Below, one piece after another: positions 8,738 through 17,471 of a stretch of DNA of 64,000 nt. Origin of the DNA: DSVZ01 sp964568145 (GTDB taxonomy: Bacteria; Verrucomicrobiota; Verrucomicrobiia; Limisphaerales; J093); the NCBI GenBank assembly GCA_964568145.1, contig CAZMOZ010000010.1:1-64000 (forward strand), given 5' to 3'. The translations under genes and the position numbers were made by a program. Below the pieces are notes generated by a model. That model did no database searches. It saw only the letters and a program-made list of their open reading frames with translations, and was not told the origin of the DNA. Within the stretch, counting starts at the first letter, position 1. Each line of letters opens with the position of its first letter.

Positions 8738-9191
8738 GAATGTCCCGGTTGTTTGGATTCCCTGACGGCTCGGTAGTCCGGCTTGGGTTGCAAACCATCA
8801 CTTACTACGGGCGCGTAGGTATCGTGGTATCCTTATTGTGTCAACCTCAATGAGTAGCCGGCTGTGGCGAGACTTGACGGCCGTCAAGGTTTTTTGCCCG
8901 CACTTGCCAAGCGCGTGGCTAGTGTTGCCAGAGCTAAGCTGCCATGCGGTCTGGTCGGAAACCGCTCAACCCAAGCACAATGCCCCACCTAACAGCGCCA
9001 AACCGGCCGGCTTGACACCTGATTCCAGTGCGGCGAGCGTGCCGCCGCTCTCAGCCCGGCCGTCCTGCCGACGGCCGGCTGACTGCCTGGCCTTCCGGGG
9101 AAGGATCAGCAGCGGCGGGCTCGGGTGCGATTTCCGTGTGTCCCGCCCGAGCCCGCTGGTCTTTGCCGGGCGGTTCGGGGTGGGAAACGAT
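8738..9191. other. 454-bp intergenic region with two hairpins
   Basis: No gene is apparent. A perfect 16-bp palindrome CTTGACGGCCGTCAAG (8873-8888) is followed by G and six T on the plus strand, and thus resembles a rightward intrinsic terminator although no rightward gene precedes it. An 11-bp stem (GCGGGCTCGGG at 9115-9125 pairing with 9146-9156) lies 36 bp downstream of the leftward dehydratase stop and could end that transcript, but it lacks a U-tract in that direction. The remainder looks like leader sequence of the PEP-CTERM gene. Confidence 0.4.
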
Positions 9192-10196
9192 TCACCGGGG
9201 AGGAATTTCCCTCGCCGATCCGCGCAACACCGCCAAGTCAGCCTCGACCATTTCGCGGATCATCTCGGCGAAACTGACCGTGGGTTGCCAGCCCAGCTCG
9301 CGGCGCGCGCGCGCGGCGTTGCCCACCAGCGAGTGCGGATCGGCCGGGCGCAGCAGCTGTGGATCGGTGCGCACGTGGCGTTCCCAGTCCAGGCCCAGGT
9401 GGCCGAAGGCGAGGGCCGCGACCTCGCGGACGGTGTGGGTCTCGCCGGTGGCAATCACATAGTCGCGTGGCTCGGGCTGCTGCAACGCCCGCCACATGGC
9501 GCGCACGAAATCGCGGGCGTGACCCCAGTCGCGGCGGGCGTCGAGGTTGCCCAGCGTGAGCGTGTCCTGGAGGCCGAGTTTGATGGCGGCGGCAGCGCGC
9601 GTGATCTTGCGGGTGACGAAAGGCTCGCCGCGGCGCGGGGACTCGTGGTTGTACAGGATGCCGCAACAGGCAAACAGGCCGTGCATGTGGCGATAGGCTC
9701 GCGCCAGGTGAGTGGCAAACGCCACGGCGCAGCCGTACGGCGTGACCGGCGCCAGCGGCGTGTCTTCGTCCTGCGGCGAGTGCGCCGGCCGGCCGAACAC
9801 CTCGGCGGACGAGGCCTGGAAAAGCCGCGGCGGGCGGGGCAGGCGCCGCGCGGCTTCGAGAACGCGCAGCGCGCCCAGTCCGATGGCGGCGCAGGCGGCC
9901 TCGGGCTGCTCGAAGCTCCAGCCCACGTGGCTGGGCGCGGCCAGGTGGTAAAGCTCGTCCGGCTGAACCGCCTGCAAGGCGTCGCGCAACGCGGCCGGTT
10001 CCTCCAGCGAAATCCGGTGCAGCACCAGACACCCGGCGCCGGTCCCCAGGCGGGCCTGCAAATGCGCGATGCGCGAGCCGGCCAGTTGCGTCGCCGGCCG
10101 CACGGCGCCGTGGACCTCGCAGCCTTGTTCGAGCAGCAGTTCCGCCAGGTATGAGCCGTCCTGGCCGGTGACGCCGGTGATGAACGCGCGCCGCAT
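9192..10196 (-). CDS. GDP-mannose 4,6-dehydratase paralogue lacking the catalytic lysine
   Basis: This 334-residue extended-SDR protein is related to GDP-mannose 4,6-dehydratase. It keeps the TGVTGQDGSYLAELLLE nucleotide loop, the QASSAEVFG segment and the GMD signature LYNHESPRRGEPFVTRKI. However, the active-site YxxxK reads PYGCAVAF, so the lysine is replaced by valine (GTG codon). The region that normally reads RRSSSFN..RI is also divergent (RPATQLAGSRI). It begins 4 bp after the stop of the intact paralogue, evidence of tandem duplication and shared transcription. It may be a regulatory partner, an enzyme with altered chemistry (for example a reductase), or degenerate. The reading frame is fully open. 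Confidence 0.85.
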   Translation of the reverse strand: MRRAFITGVTGQDGSYLAELLLEQGCEVHGAVRPATQLAGSRIAHLQARLGTGAGCLVLHRISLEEPAALRDALQAVQPDELYHLAAPSHVGWSFEQPEAACAAIGLGALRVLEAARRLPRPPRLFQASSAEVFGRPAHSPQDEDTPLAPVTPYGCAVAFATHLARAYRHMHGLFACCGILYNHESPRRGEPFVTRKITRAAAAIKLGLQDTLTLGNLDARRDWGHARDFVRAMWRALQQPEPRDYVIATGETHTVREVAALAFGHLGLDWERHVRTDPQLLRPADPHSLVGNAARARRELGWQPTVSFAEMIREMVEADLAVLRGSAREIPPR

Positions 10197-10200
10197 CGGC

Positions 10201-11211
10201 TCAGGCAGGGCCCGCGGGCTCCGGCGCCTGGGGATCGCGCAGCCACGCGCGGTCCGCGTCCACCATCAACCGCGCGAGGTCCGCGAAGCGCGTGCGCGCC
10301 GTCCAGCCCAGCCTGCGCCGCGCCTTGGCGGGGTCGCCCACCAGCTCGTCCACTTCGGAGGGCCGGTAGTGGCGCGGGTCCACCTCGACGTGCTCGCGCC
10401 AGTCCAGTCCGGCGTGGGCGAAAGCGGCTTCGAGAAACTCGCGCACCGAATGCGTCTCGCCGGTGGCGATGACGAAGTCGTCCGGCTGCGGCTGCTGGAG
10501 CATGAGCCACATGGCCTCGACGTACTCGCGCGCGTAGCCCCAGTCGCGGCGGGCCTCGAGGTTGCCCAACTGAAGTTTCCGCTGCCGGCCGGCGGCGATG
10601 CGCGCGGCCGCGCGGGTGATCTTGCGGGTGACGAAGTTCTCGCCCCGGCGGGGCGACTCGTGGTTGAAGAGGATGCCGTTGCAGGCGAACAGGCCGTAGG
10701 CTTCGCGGTAGTTCACCGTGATCCAGTACGCGTACACCTTGGCGCAGGCATACGGGCTGCGCGGATGAAACGGCGTCGTCTCGCGCTGCGGCGTCTCGCG
10801 CGCCTGGCCGAACATCTCGCTCGAGGAGGCCTGGTAAAACCGCGGTCGCAGGCCCGCCTCGCGGATGGCTTCCAGCAGCCGCGCCGTGCCGGTGGCCACG
10901 ATGTCGGTGGTGTACTCGGGGATGTCGAAGCTCACCCGCACGTGGCTTTGCGCGGCGAGGTTGTACACCTCGTCCGGCTGGATGCGGGCCAGCAGGCGGG
11001 CCAGCGAGCTGCCGTCCGCCAGGTCGCCGTAATGGAGGTGCAGGGCCGGGCCGGCGCTGTCCTCGCGGTGCAGGTGGTCAATGCGCCAGCGGTTGAAGGT
11101 GCTGGTGCGGCGCACGAGGCCGTGGACCTCGTAGCCTTTCGCCAGCAACAGCTCCGCCAGGTACGAGCCGTCCTGGCCAGTGATGCCGGTGATGAATGCT
11201 TTGTGGGGCAT
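10201..11211 (-). CDS. gmd: GDP-mannose 4,6-dehydratase
   Basis: This 336-residue enzyme converts GDP-D-mannose to GDP-4-keto-6-deoxy-D-mannose, the branch point to GDP-fucose, GDP-rhamnose and related sugars. It has the GITGQDGSYL loop, RRTSTFNRWRIDHL, QASSSEMFG and an intact SPYACAKVYA (catalytic Tyr and Lys), followed by LFNHESPRRGENFVTRKI. The start at MPHKAF (11211) matches the family; an upstream in-frame ATG would add 41 residues of non-conserved sequence overlapping the divergent gene's leader. It is first in a two-gene unit with its degenerate paralogue, and glycosyltransferase and methyltransferase genes lie divergently upstream. The genes point to surface polysaccharide synthesis. 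Confidence 0.93.
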   Translation of the reverse strand: MPHKAFITGITGQDGSYLAELLLAKGYEVHGLVRRTSTFNRWRIDHLHREDSAGPALHLHYGDLADGSSLARLLARIQPDEVYNLAAQSHVRVSFDIPEYTTDIVATGTARLLEAIREAGLRPRFYQASSSEMFGQARETPQRETTPFHPRSPYACAKVYAYWITVNYREAYGLFACNGILFNHESPRRGENFVTRKITRAAARIAAGRQRKLQLGNLEARRDWGYAREYVEAMWLMLQQPQPDDFVIATGETHSVREFLEAAFAHAGLDWREHVEVDPRHYRPSEVDELVGDPAKARRRLGWTARTRFADLARLMVDADRAWLRDPQAPEPAGPA

Positions 11212-11363
11212 GCCGCGGCGAAGCTTCAGAAAGCGCCCCCGCCTTGGCAAGCCTGGAACCGGCGCTGGCCGCTGTAGCGCCGGCTGCCAGGGACGAATGT
11301 CACCACAAGAGCCGGCGCAGTTCGCTCTCGACACATGCCCGCGCGCCCGCCTCTTATCGGCCC

Positions 11364-12533
11364 GTGAGCAGCCTCCGGCTTGAGCACGAGTTCACGCATT
11401 TCCGCGATCTGGGCGGCGTCCAGTCCTTGCTCCGTCTGCACCACGCGGTGGACGCCCGGCATGGCGTGGAGTCCACGTTCTGCGCCTTTTTCGAGCCCGA
11501 GGATTGCGGCGAGGAGCGCGTGCGGGGCCTGGGGCTGACCGGTTTCAGTTCGATCCGCACCGCCCGCCGCCGCTTCCAAGCCGCGCCGCCGCCCGCGCCG
11601 GACGTGGTCAACTACCACAACTTCTGGGGCCTGCCGTTCTTCGCCGATCTGGACCGCGCGGGCCGAAGGATGGGGTTGTTGCACTCGCATTTTCCGGGCC
11701 TGCCCGGCTGGCTGCGTCATCTGCGCGGCCTGCTCGACGGCGTGTTGTGTGTGAGCCAGCCCTTGCTGGACTTGGTGCGCCGCGAGCTGCCGGAGCTGGC
11801 CGGAGAGCGTTCGGCCTGGCTGCCGCTGCCGGTGGCGCGGGAACGAACCGAGGCGCCCCAGCCGCCCCTGGCCGGCCGGCCGATCGTGCTGGGTTTTGCC
11901 GGGCGGCTGTCGTTCACCCAAAAGCGGGTGGACCGCTTCCCGGCGCTGGTAAACGAACTGGACCGCGCCGGAGTGAACTTCCGGCTCGAATTCCTTGGCG
12001 AGGGTCCGCAGGCGGACTGGCTGCGACGCCAGTTCGCCGGCGAGGCGCGCGTGCGCTTTCACGGCCGGCTGAGCGGCGAGGCCTATTGGGCGGTGCTGCG
12101 CGGCTGGGACGCCCTGGTGTTTGTGACCGACTATGAAGGGTTGCCGCTCGCGCTGCTCGAAGGCTTGTCGGTGGGCGTGCTGCCGGTGTTTCCCGCGGTG
12201 GGCAGCGGCGGCGACTCTTACGCCGCCGGCGTGCGTGACGATTTTCTTTATCCGGCCGGCAATGTCGTCGCCGCGGCGGCGGCGGTGCGGACTCTCGCCA
12301 CCACGTCCGAAACCGAAGTGCGGGCATTGCGTGAGCGCGCCCAGGCGCTGGTCCGGCCGCATCTGGGCGAAGGCTATGCCGGGATGTTTGCCCGCCACGC
12401 GCGGGTGGTGGCGGCGCTGCCGCGCATCTCGCGCGCCGCATTTGCGCGGATCAAACTGCGGCCACACACGCTCGTGCCGTTTGGCATCCTGCGGCGAATC
12501 TGGCCGGGCGGCTTCTGGCGTTGCGTGGGGTGA
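11364..12533 (+). CDS. Glycosyltransferase, GT4-like (GT-B fold)
   Basis: This roughly 389-residue cytoplasmic glycosyltransferase shows LGGVQSLLRLHHAVDARHGV near the start, VVNYHNFWGLPFF, and a C-terminal nucleotide-sugar domain with GFAGRLSFTQKRVDRF, LEFLGEGPQ and the acceptor/donor motif VFVTDYEGLPLALLEGLSVG (the family E(x7)E-type region). A GTG at 11364 is chosen because homology-like sequence (LRLEHEFTHFRDLGG) begins right after it and no ATG lies close. No Shine-Dalgarno is obvious. It is divergent from gmd, and the overlapping methyltransferase gene follows. The likely role is adding a sugar during surface glycan assembly. Donor and linkage are unknown. Confidence 0.83.
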   Translation: MSSLRLEHEFTHFRDLGGVQSLLRLHHAVDARHGVESTFCAFFEPEDCGEERVRGLGLTGFSSIRTARRRFQAAPPPAPDVVNYHNFWGLPFFADLDRAGRRMGLLHSHFPGLPGWLRHLRGLLDGVLCVSQPLLDLVRRELPELAGERSAWLPLPVARERTEAPQPPLAGRPIVLGFAGRLSFTQKRVDRFPALVNELDRAGVNFRLEFLGEGPQADWLRRQFAGEARVRFHGRLSGEAYWAVLRGWDALVFVTDYEGLPLALLEGLSVGVLPVFPAVGSGGDSYAAGVRDDFLYPAGNVVAAAAAVRTLATTSETEVRALRERAQALVRPHLGEGYAGMFARHARVVAALPRISRAAFARIKLRPHTLVPFGILRRIWPGGFWRCVG

Positions 12534-12607
12534 GCCGCCGCCCGGTCCTGCCGCCAGCAGGGCGTCCGAGACCGGGCCGGGCTTGCGCCGCGCGGACAGC
12601 GGCTTTT

Positions 12608-13387
12608 ATGCTCGCCCGCGCGATGGCTGACACGCCGCCCCCGCGCCCGGACCCGGAGACCCTTGCCCGGCTCCGGCGGAGTTTCCTGGAGCCATCCAAA
12701 GGCCAGCCCGCCTACCTGGAACGCCTCTCGCTCGTCCGCGCCTTGCGCGAACTGGCGGAGCTGGTGGAACACGGGGTCATTCTGGACCTCGGCTGCGGCG
12801 TGAAACCGTACGAGCCGTTGCTTGCCCGGCCGGGGGACTGCTGGGTGGGCGTGGACAACCCGCCGACCATGCAGGGCTCTTACGGCGCCTTCACACTGGC
12901 GGACACGTTCGCCGACTGCCACCAACTGCCGTTCGCGGACGACCATTTTGACAGCGTGATCTGCACCCAGGTGCTCGAGCACGTGGCCGACCCGGAGCGG
13001 GTGCTGCGGGAGGCGGCGCGGGTGTTGCGGCCGGGTGGGGTGCTGGTGCTGACCGCGCCAATGGTCTGGCCGTTGCACGAGGAGCCGTACGATTTCTTCC
13101 GGTACACCCAGCACGGGTTGCGGTACTTGCTGGGCCGCGCCGGACTCGAGGTGGTGCGCGAGGTGCAGCGCGGGCGCGGCGCTTCCGCGCTGGGGCAGGC
13201 GCTGCTCGATCTGCACTTCGCCCACTGGCAACCGTCGCTGCCCGGCAAGGTGTACCGGCAACTGTTCTGCCGGGCGGTGAACCAAGTGTGCCCGTGGCTG
13301 GACCGGCTTGCGCCAGCGCGCCGGCTCGCGCTGGGCTGGGCGGTGGCTGCCCGCAAGAAGCCGCGGGGCGAAGCCACGTCCGGCTGA
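12608..13387 (+). CDS. Class I SAM-dependent methyltransferase
   Basis: This ~259-residue methyltransferase (Methyltransf_11 type) has motif I ILDLGCGVKPYEPLL, an acidic motif II (VGVDNPP), LPFADDHFDSVICTQVLEHV for motifs III/IV, and RVLRPGGVLVLTAPMVWPLHEEPYDFFRYT. The last segment (HEEPYDFFRYT) is typical of methyltransferases in glycan and lipopolysaccharide clusters. Two starts are possible: ATG at 12608 (used) or 12623; an upstream in-frame start at 12521 would overlap the glycosyltransferase. It probably methylates a sugar or a glycan end. The cellular location is cytoplasmic. Confidence 0.82.
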   Translation: MLARAMADTPPPRPDPETLARLRRSFLEPSKGQPAYLERLSLVRALRELAELVEHGVILDLGCGVKPYEPLLARPGDCWVGVDNPPTMQGSYGAFTLADTFADCHQLPFADDHFDSVICTQVLEHVADPERVLREAARVLRPGGVLVLTAPMVWPLHEEPYDFFRYTQHGLRYLLGRAGLEVVREVQRGRGASALGQALLDLHFAHWQPSLPGKVYRQLFCRAVNQVCPWLDRLAPARRLALGWAVAARKKPRGEATSG

Positions 13388-13603
13388 ACCCGCAAACCAG
13401 AACTCAGCGGACATTGGCAGCCGCTTGGGATCTGCCCGCGGGGATCGCTGGCAGCACACTTGCGGGCGAGTCGCCGCGCCACTACCGGACAGTACGTACA
13501 CGGGCGAGGTCGCCCGTGCCACCACCAAAAGGGAGGGACGCGACGCGGACGCCTGTGCCAACACCAAGTCAATGCCCAGCTCGAAGTCGCGCCAGCGTCG
13601 GGC
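13388..13603. repeat. Spacer with GGGCGAGGTCGCCC-type hairpin modules
   Basis: No gene is apparent in this convergent spacer. It contains the module CGGGCGAGGTCGCCCGTGCC followed by ACCACC (13501-13526), one of several scattered GGGCG..GTCGCCCG hairpins followed by GCCAC. It could act as a bidirectional terminator between the methyltransferase and def, but no T-tract is present. Confidence 0.4.
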
Positions 13604-14176
13604 TCAGCGGGCACGGACCAGTTCGGCCTTGGTGCGCGCCATCAAGGCGTCGAGTTCCGGCTGCAAGGCGCGGCGCGTCTCGGCGCTCATGCGGTCAATG
13701 AACAGGATGCCGCGCAGATGATCGAGCTCGTGCTGCACGGCCTTGGCCAGCAGGCCGCCGCAGCGGAACTGCACCGCCTGGCCGTGTTGGTTGAGCGCCC
13801 GGACCTCCACCGATTCGGGGCGGGTGATGTCGCCGTAGATTTCCGGGAAGCTCAGGCAGCCTTCGGGCCCCGTAACCGGCGCGTTCAACGGCGTGACCTC
13901 CGGGTTGATGAGGATCATCGGCATGGCAGCGGCGATGTCCGCCGGCTGGCTGCCGATTTCCAGGGTGGACGGCCGGTCCTTCACGCCGCGCACGTCGAGC
14001 GCGAAGATTTGCAGCGCCCGGCCCACCTGCTGGGCGGCCAGGCCTACGCCTTCGGCGGCGTGCATGGTCTCCACCAGGTCGGCGGCGAAGCGGCGGATTT
14101 CCTCGTCCACCACCGTGATGGGCGCGCCGGGCTGGCGCAGCACGGGGTGGCCGTACTTGACGATCTCCAGCACCAT
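13604..14176 (-). CDS. def: Peptide deformylase
   Basis: This 190-residue metal-dependent hydrolase removes the N-formyl group from nascent proteins. All three family motifs are intact: GVGLAAQQ (residues 44-50), EGCLS with Cys107, and QHELDH with His149, Glu150 and His153. Cys and the two His bind the catalytic metal. Length is normal for type 1 enzymes. The start ATG at 14176 yields the standard MVLEIVKYGHPVLR N-terminus. It follows the PfkB-family kinase by 6 bp and is probably co-transcribed with parB and the kinase. The usual partner fmt is not seen here. Confidence 0.96.
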   Translation of the reverse strand: MVLEIVKYGHPVLRQPGAPITVVDEEIRRFAADLVETMHAAEGVGLAAQQVGRALQIFALDVRGVKDRPSTLEIGSQPADIAAAMPMILINPEVTPLNAPVTGPEGCLSFPEIYGDITRPESVEVRALNQHGQAVQFRCGGLLAKAVQHELDHLRGILFIDRMSAETRRALQPELDALMARTKAELVRAR

Positions 14177-14182
14177 GACGCG

Positions 14183-15313
14183 TCAGTACGGGATCGCGGG
14201 GTCGCGCAGCGTGGCGACCAGCTCTGCCACCGACGGACTCCTGGCCGTGCGCACGTAAAAGCCGCTGGTGGTGACGCCGGTCAGCAGGGCGTCCAGGTCG
14301 TCGAGGCCGAGCAGCTTGCCGAGGCAGAAGCCGGAGTTGAAGTGGTCGCCCGCGCCGGTGGTGATCAGCGGCGAGGAGGTGACCGGGCCGGGCGTGATCA
14401 CCACGCCGGACTTGGAGACCGCCAGCGCGTACGAAACCGGATGCACCACCAGCGTCTGGACCGGAACTCTCTGGGCAATGTCCTCGGCCAGGGCGGTCAG
14501 GTCTTCCGGCGAGGAGGTGGCGTGGTTGAGGCCGAAGGCTTTCGCGACTTCGTGCGCTTCCTTTTCGTTCAGGCCCAGGATGACATCGAACCAGCGTCCG
14601 AAGCCGCTGACCAGTTCGAGGGCGGCGCGCAAGTCAGCCGGCTCGCGCTTTTCCGGGTCGGCCAGGTCCACGAACAGGCGTCGTCGCGGGCCGTTGAGCT
14701 TGGGGCAGATTTCCTCCTGGAGACGCGCCCACACGTCGCTCATGTACGGGAGCATCGTCCAGTTCACGAAGCCCACCAAGTCGGCGCGGCCCAGTTGCGC
14801 CAGGAGCGGGTCCAGGCCGTAGCGGGCCTTGATGTTCTCCCAGTTCATGTCCTTCAACGCCTGGTGCTTGCCCAGCATGACCTTGCCGTCCTCGAACTCG
14901 ACCGCGTAGGTGTAGCCCGGCTCGGCGATGGAATGCACCTCCGCGCGGCGCGTGAACTCCTTCTGGAAGACTTCGTGGATGTTCGGATAGCCGAGCACGC
15001 CGAGGTACGTGACCTTCAGGCCGAAGCTGGCCAGGGCGTTGGCCATGATCGGGCCGTTGCCGCCCAGCTTCATCATCTGGCTGACCAGCTCGATGTTTGT
15101 GCTGCGGCCGGCCGCGGCGCAGATGCGCTCGCCCCACTGGGCCATCCTGGTCAGGCGGGTCCACTTCTCCGCGCTCTGGCGCTTGTCCACGACGTGCAGG
15201 ATGTCGTCCACGAAGCCGTCGAGCCCGACAAAGGCCCGCAGCTCAGGCACCCGGCTGGCGGCGGCTTCGAGCCGCTCTGCGCAGGCGTTGCGTCGGTCTT
15301 GGGTCATCATCAT
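14183..15313 (-). CDS. PfkB (ribokinase) family sugar kinase
   Basis: This ~376-residue putative carbohydrate kinase has the glycine-rich MKLGGNGPIMANALASFG motif near residue 65 and the anion-hole/catalytic motif LITTGAGDHFNSGFCLG near the C-terminus, with the catalytic Asp in GAGD. The first of three consecutive Met codons (15313) is used; an in-frame ATG at 15334 adds seven hydrophobic residues. It sits in a parB-pfkB-def run with short gaps. The substrate is unknown. The long spacing between motifs and the ICPKLNGPRRRLFVDLADPEKRE segment suggest a family outside the classic ribokinase and fructokinase groups. Confidence 0.85.
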   Translation of the reverse strand: MMMTQDRRNACAERLEAAASRVPELRAFVGLDGFVDDILHVVDKRQSAEKWTRLTRMAQWGERICAAAGRSTNIELVSQMMKLGGNGPIMANALASFGLKVTYLGVLGYPNIHEVFQKEFTRRAEVHSIAEPGYTYAVEFEDGKVMLGKHQALKDMNWENIKARYGLDPLLAQLGRADLVGFVNWTMLPYMSDVWARLQEEICPKLNGPRRRLFVDLADPEKREPADLRAALELVSGFGRWFDVILGLNEKEAHEVAKAFGLNHATSSPEDLTALAEDIAQRVPVQTLVVHPVSYALAVSKSGVVITPGPVTSSPLITTGAGDHFNSGFCLGKLLGLDDLDALLTGVTTSGFYVRTARSPSVAELVATLRDPAIPY

Positions 15314-15349
15314 AAAGGTCAAAAAGGCGGCCATGGGCAGCGCGTGGTT

Positions 15350-16285
15350 TCAATCGGCGCGCACGCCGAGGATTTCGAGAATGCGCTCCAGTTCGGCGTC
15401 CGTGAAAAAGCGGATCTCCAGCGCGCCGCGGCCCTGACGGTAGCGCAAACTGACCTTGGTGCCGAGCCGTTCCCGCAGCCGGCCTTCCAAGGCGGCCACA
15501 TGCACATCACGCACCGGCGCGGCGCGGCCGGCGCCGGCGCTGGATGGGGTCGTGACGGTCGGCCCCGCGAGCAGCCGGGTCACCAGCTCCTCCGTCTGGC
15601 GCACGTTCAGGCCGTCGCGCAAGGCCAGCGTGGCGGCGAGCTTCTGCTGTTCCGGCGAGCTCAGGCCCAGGATCACCTTGGCGTGGCCCACCGAAAGCTG
15701 GCCGGAGCGCACCAGGCCCTGGACCTCCTCGGGCAGCTTCAGCAGCCGCAGGGCGTTGGCCACCGCCACGCGGCTCCGGCCCACCTTTTGCGCGGCGTCC
15801 TCCTGGCGCAGGTGGAACTGTTCGATCAACTGCCGGTAGCCCAGCGCTTCCTCGATCGGGTTGAGGTTCTCGCGCTGGAGGTTCTCGATCAGCGCCAGCT
15901 CGAGCGCCTCGGGGTCCGTGGCGGGGCGGACGATCACCGGCACGGTGGCCAGACCGGCGCGCTGGGCGGCCCGCCAGCGGCGTTCGCCGGCGATGAGTTC
16001 GAAGTGATCGCCCCGTTCCCGGACCACCAGCGGCTGGACGAGTCCCTGGGCTTTGATGGACTCCGCCAGTTCCTCGAGCGCCTCGTCCGCGAAATCCTTG
16101 CGAGGCTGGAACGGGCTAGGGGAAATCCGGCTCACGGCCACCTGTTGAATGCGTTCCCGCGAATCGGGAGCGGCCGGTCCACCGGGCAGGGTGGCCGGCG
16201 CAGGTGCCGGAGGCGCTGGCACGGCGACGGCAGGCGGGCCGCCCAGCAACGCCCCCAAGCCACGACCGAGGGCCGGCTTGGACAT
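15350..16285 (-). CDS. parB: Chromosome-partitioning protein ParB
   Basis: This 311-residue ParB/Spo0J-type CTPase clamp binds parS and helps segregate the origin region. The start at 16285 gives the hallmark KPALGRGLGALLGG N-terminus (ParA-interaction region). Then come a Pro/Ala linker, the ParB/Sulfiredoxin-like domain with ELIAGERRWRAAQRAG (GERRxRA, CTP-binding), ALIENLQRENLNPIEEA, a helix-turn-helix (AAQKVGRSRVAVANALRLL), and a C-terminal dimerisation domain. parA, normally immediately upstream, is absent: the adjacent upstream gene is a divergent TPR protein. No consensus parS was found in the window. Confidence 0.95.
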   Translation of the reverse strand: MSKPALGRGLGALLGGPPAVAVPAPPAPAPATLPGGPAAPDSRERIQQVAVSRISPSPFQPRKDFADEALEELAESIKAQGLVQPLVVRERGDHFELIAGERRWRAAQRAGLATVPVIVRPATDPEALELALIENLQRENLNPIEEALGYRQLIEQFHLRQEDAAQKVGRSRVAVANALRLLKLPEEVQGLVRSGQLSVGHAKVILGLSSPEQQKLAATLALRDGLNVRQTEELVTRLLAGPTVTTPSSAGAGRAAPVRDVHVAALEGRLRERLGTKVSLRYRQGRGALEIRFFTDAELERILEILGVRAD

Positions 16286-16373
16286 GAGGCAACAGACTCT
16301 CCCGAAGCCGTCCGGCCTTGTCAATTCCGGGGCTGCCAGCCGCGGCCCAGGAGGAGGTGACTGGTTACATGAG

Positions 16374-16425
16374 TGAAAGGTTAAGTAGTGAAAGAGCGCT
16401 GGCAGACCGCCCATTTAACCTTTCA
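16374..16425. repeat. Inverted repeat in the parB / TPR divergent promoter region
   Basis: TGAAAGGTTAA (16374-16384) pairs perfectly with TTAACCTTTCA (16415-16425) across a 30-base spacer, within the 263-bp region between the two divergent starts. A third related unit (GTCTTTAACCATT) follows. It could be an operator or a cruciform, or a member of the AT-rich GGTTAAA interspersed repeats found in this lineage. Arms are only moderately rich in T, so a terminator is unlikely. Confidence 0.4.
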
Positions 16426-16548
16426 ACCGTCTTTAACCATTGAACCCGGTCCATTCAGCGCCCCGGCCGCCGCATTTCCCGCGAACTGCGACTGGCTCCC
16501 CCAGTTCTGGCTTTCGCGATTCGCGCGCCGCGCCTAACCTCGCTGCCG

Positions 16549-17388
16549 GTGAAACCCGCTTCGCGCAAGCGCAAGGCATCCCGACCCGGCCGCCCGGCTG
16601 GCAAGCCATCCGGCGCTCCGACACCGGCCCGCGCCCGTCGGCGAACCGGGCTTTACCTCGGCCTGCTGGTCATCCTGGCGCTGGGCGTGGTCGCCTGGGT
16701 GATCCAGCGTCAGATGCGCCCGCCGGCCGGGGGCCGCGCCGCGCCCGGCCAGGTGGCCGCCGCCGGCCTTGTGGCCAATCCCGGCACCCCCGAGCCCGCG
16801 CCCGACCCCCAGGACCAAGGGATCGAACTGATCACCCGCGGCAACGACCTGCTGGCCAAAGGCGACCTGGCGGGCGCGCTCGCCAGTTACCTGGCGGCCA
16901 GGAACCTGCTGCCCGACGACGAGGATGTGCATTACAACCTGGGCATCGTGCTGAGCCGGCTGGGCCAGACCAACGAAGCCATCGCCGCATACGAGACGGC
17001 ACTGAAGATTTTTCCCGACTACGCCGAGGCCCACAACAACTTGGGCAACCTCCTGCTCCGGGCCGGCAAAACCGACGAGGCCGTCGCCCATTTCCGCGCG
17101 GCGCTCAAGGCGTTGCCGGACTACGCCGCCGCCCACAACAGCCTCGGCAACGCCTTGCGCCTCGCGGGACAGAACGCGGAGGCGCTCGAGCACTTTACCA
17201 AGGCCGTCGAGATCAATACCAATTACTGGGAGGCGCGGTTCAATCTGGCGAACATGTACCGCGTCGCCGGCCGGCTCGAGGAGGCCGCGCGCGAATATCG
17301 CGAGGTGCTCCGGCTCCGACCCGACTTCGCGCCCGCCAGACAGGCACTGGCCGACCCCGCGCTGGTGCCTCCGCCGCCGTTGCGGTAG
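16549..17388 (+). CDS. Membrane-anchored TPR protein
   Basis: This 279-residue protein begins at a GTG (16549). It has a very basic N-terminus (KPASRKRKASRPGR), one transmembrane helix (GLYLGLLVILALGVVAWVI, residues ~34-52), a Pro/Ala-rich linker and at least four consecutive tetratricopeptide repeats (for example YNLGIVLSRLGQTNEAIAAY, AHNNLGNLLLRAGKTDEAVA, AHNSLGNALRLAGQNAEALE, ARFNLANMYRVAGRLEEAAR). The positive N-terminus predicts the TPR domain faces the periplasm. TPRs mediate protein-protein contacts, but the partner is unknown. It is divergent from parB and has no operon partner. Confidence 0.82.
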   Translation: MKPASRKRKASRPGRPAGKPSGAPTPARARRRTGLYLGLLVILALGVVAWVIQRQMRPPAGGRAAPGQVAAAGLVANPGTPEPAPDPQDQGIELITRGNDLLAKGDLAGALASYLAARNLLPDDEDVHYNLGIVLSRLGQTNEAIAAYETALKIFPDYAEAHNNLGNLLLRAGKTDEAVAHFRAALKALPDYAAAHNSLGNALRLAGQNAEALEHFTKAVEINTNYWEARFNLANMYRVAGRLEEAAREYREVLRLRPDFAPARQALADPALVPPPPLR

Positions 17389-17471
17389 CTTCAAAACCTC
17401 TTGCGGCCGGGCCACTGCGCCGTTTCAGCCTATCAGCACGTCTGCTCGATCTCCATTCCAAACACTTCGCG

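Noticed and set aside
8873..8895. Perfect palindrome plus T-run resembling an intrinsic terminator
   Set aside because: Its orientation suits a rightward transcript, but both flanking genes are leftward, so it is not called as a terminator for a known gene.
12521..12607. Earlier ATG for the methyltransferase overlapping the glycosyltransferase end
   Set aside because: The added residues are Arg/Pro-rich and not like a methyltransferase N-terminus, so a start at 12608 or 12623 is favoured.
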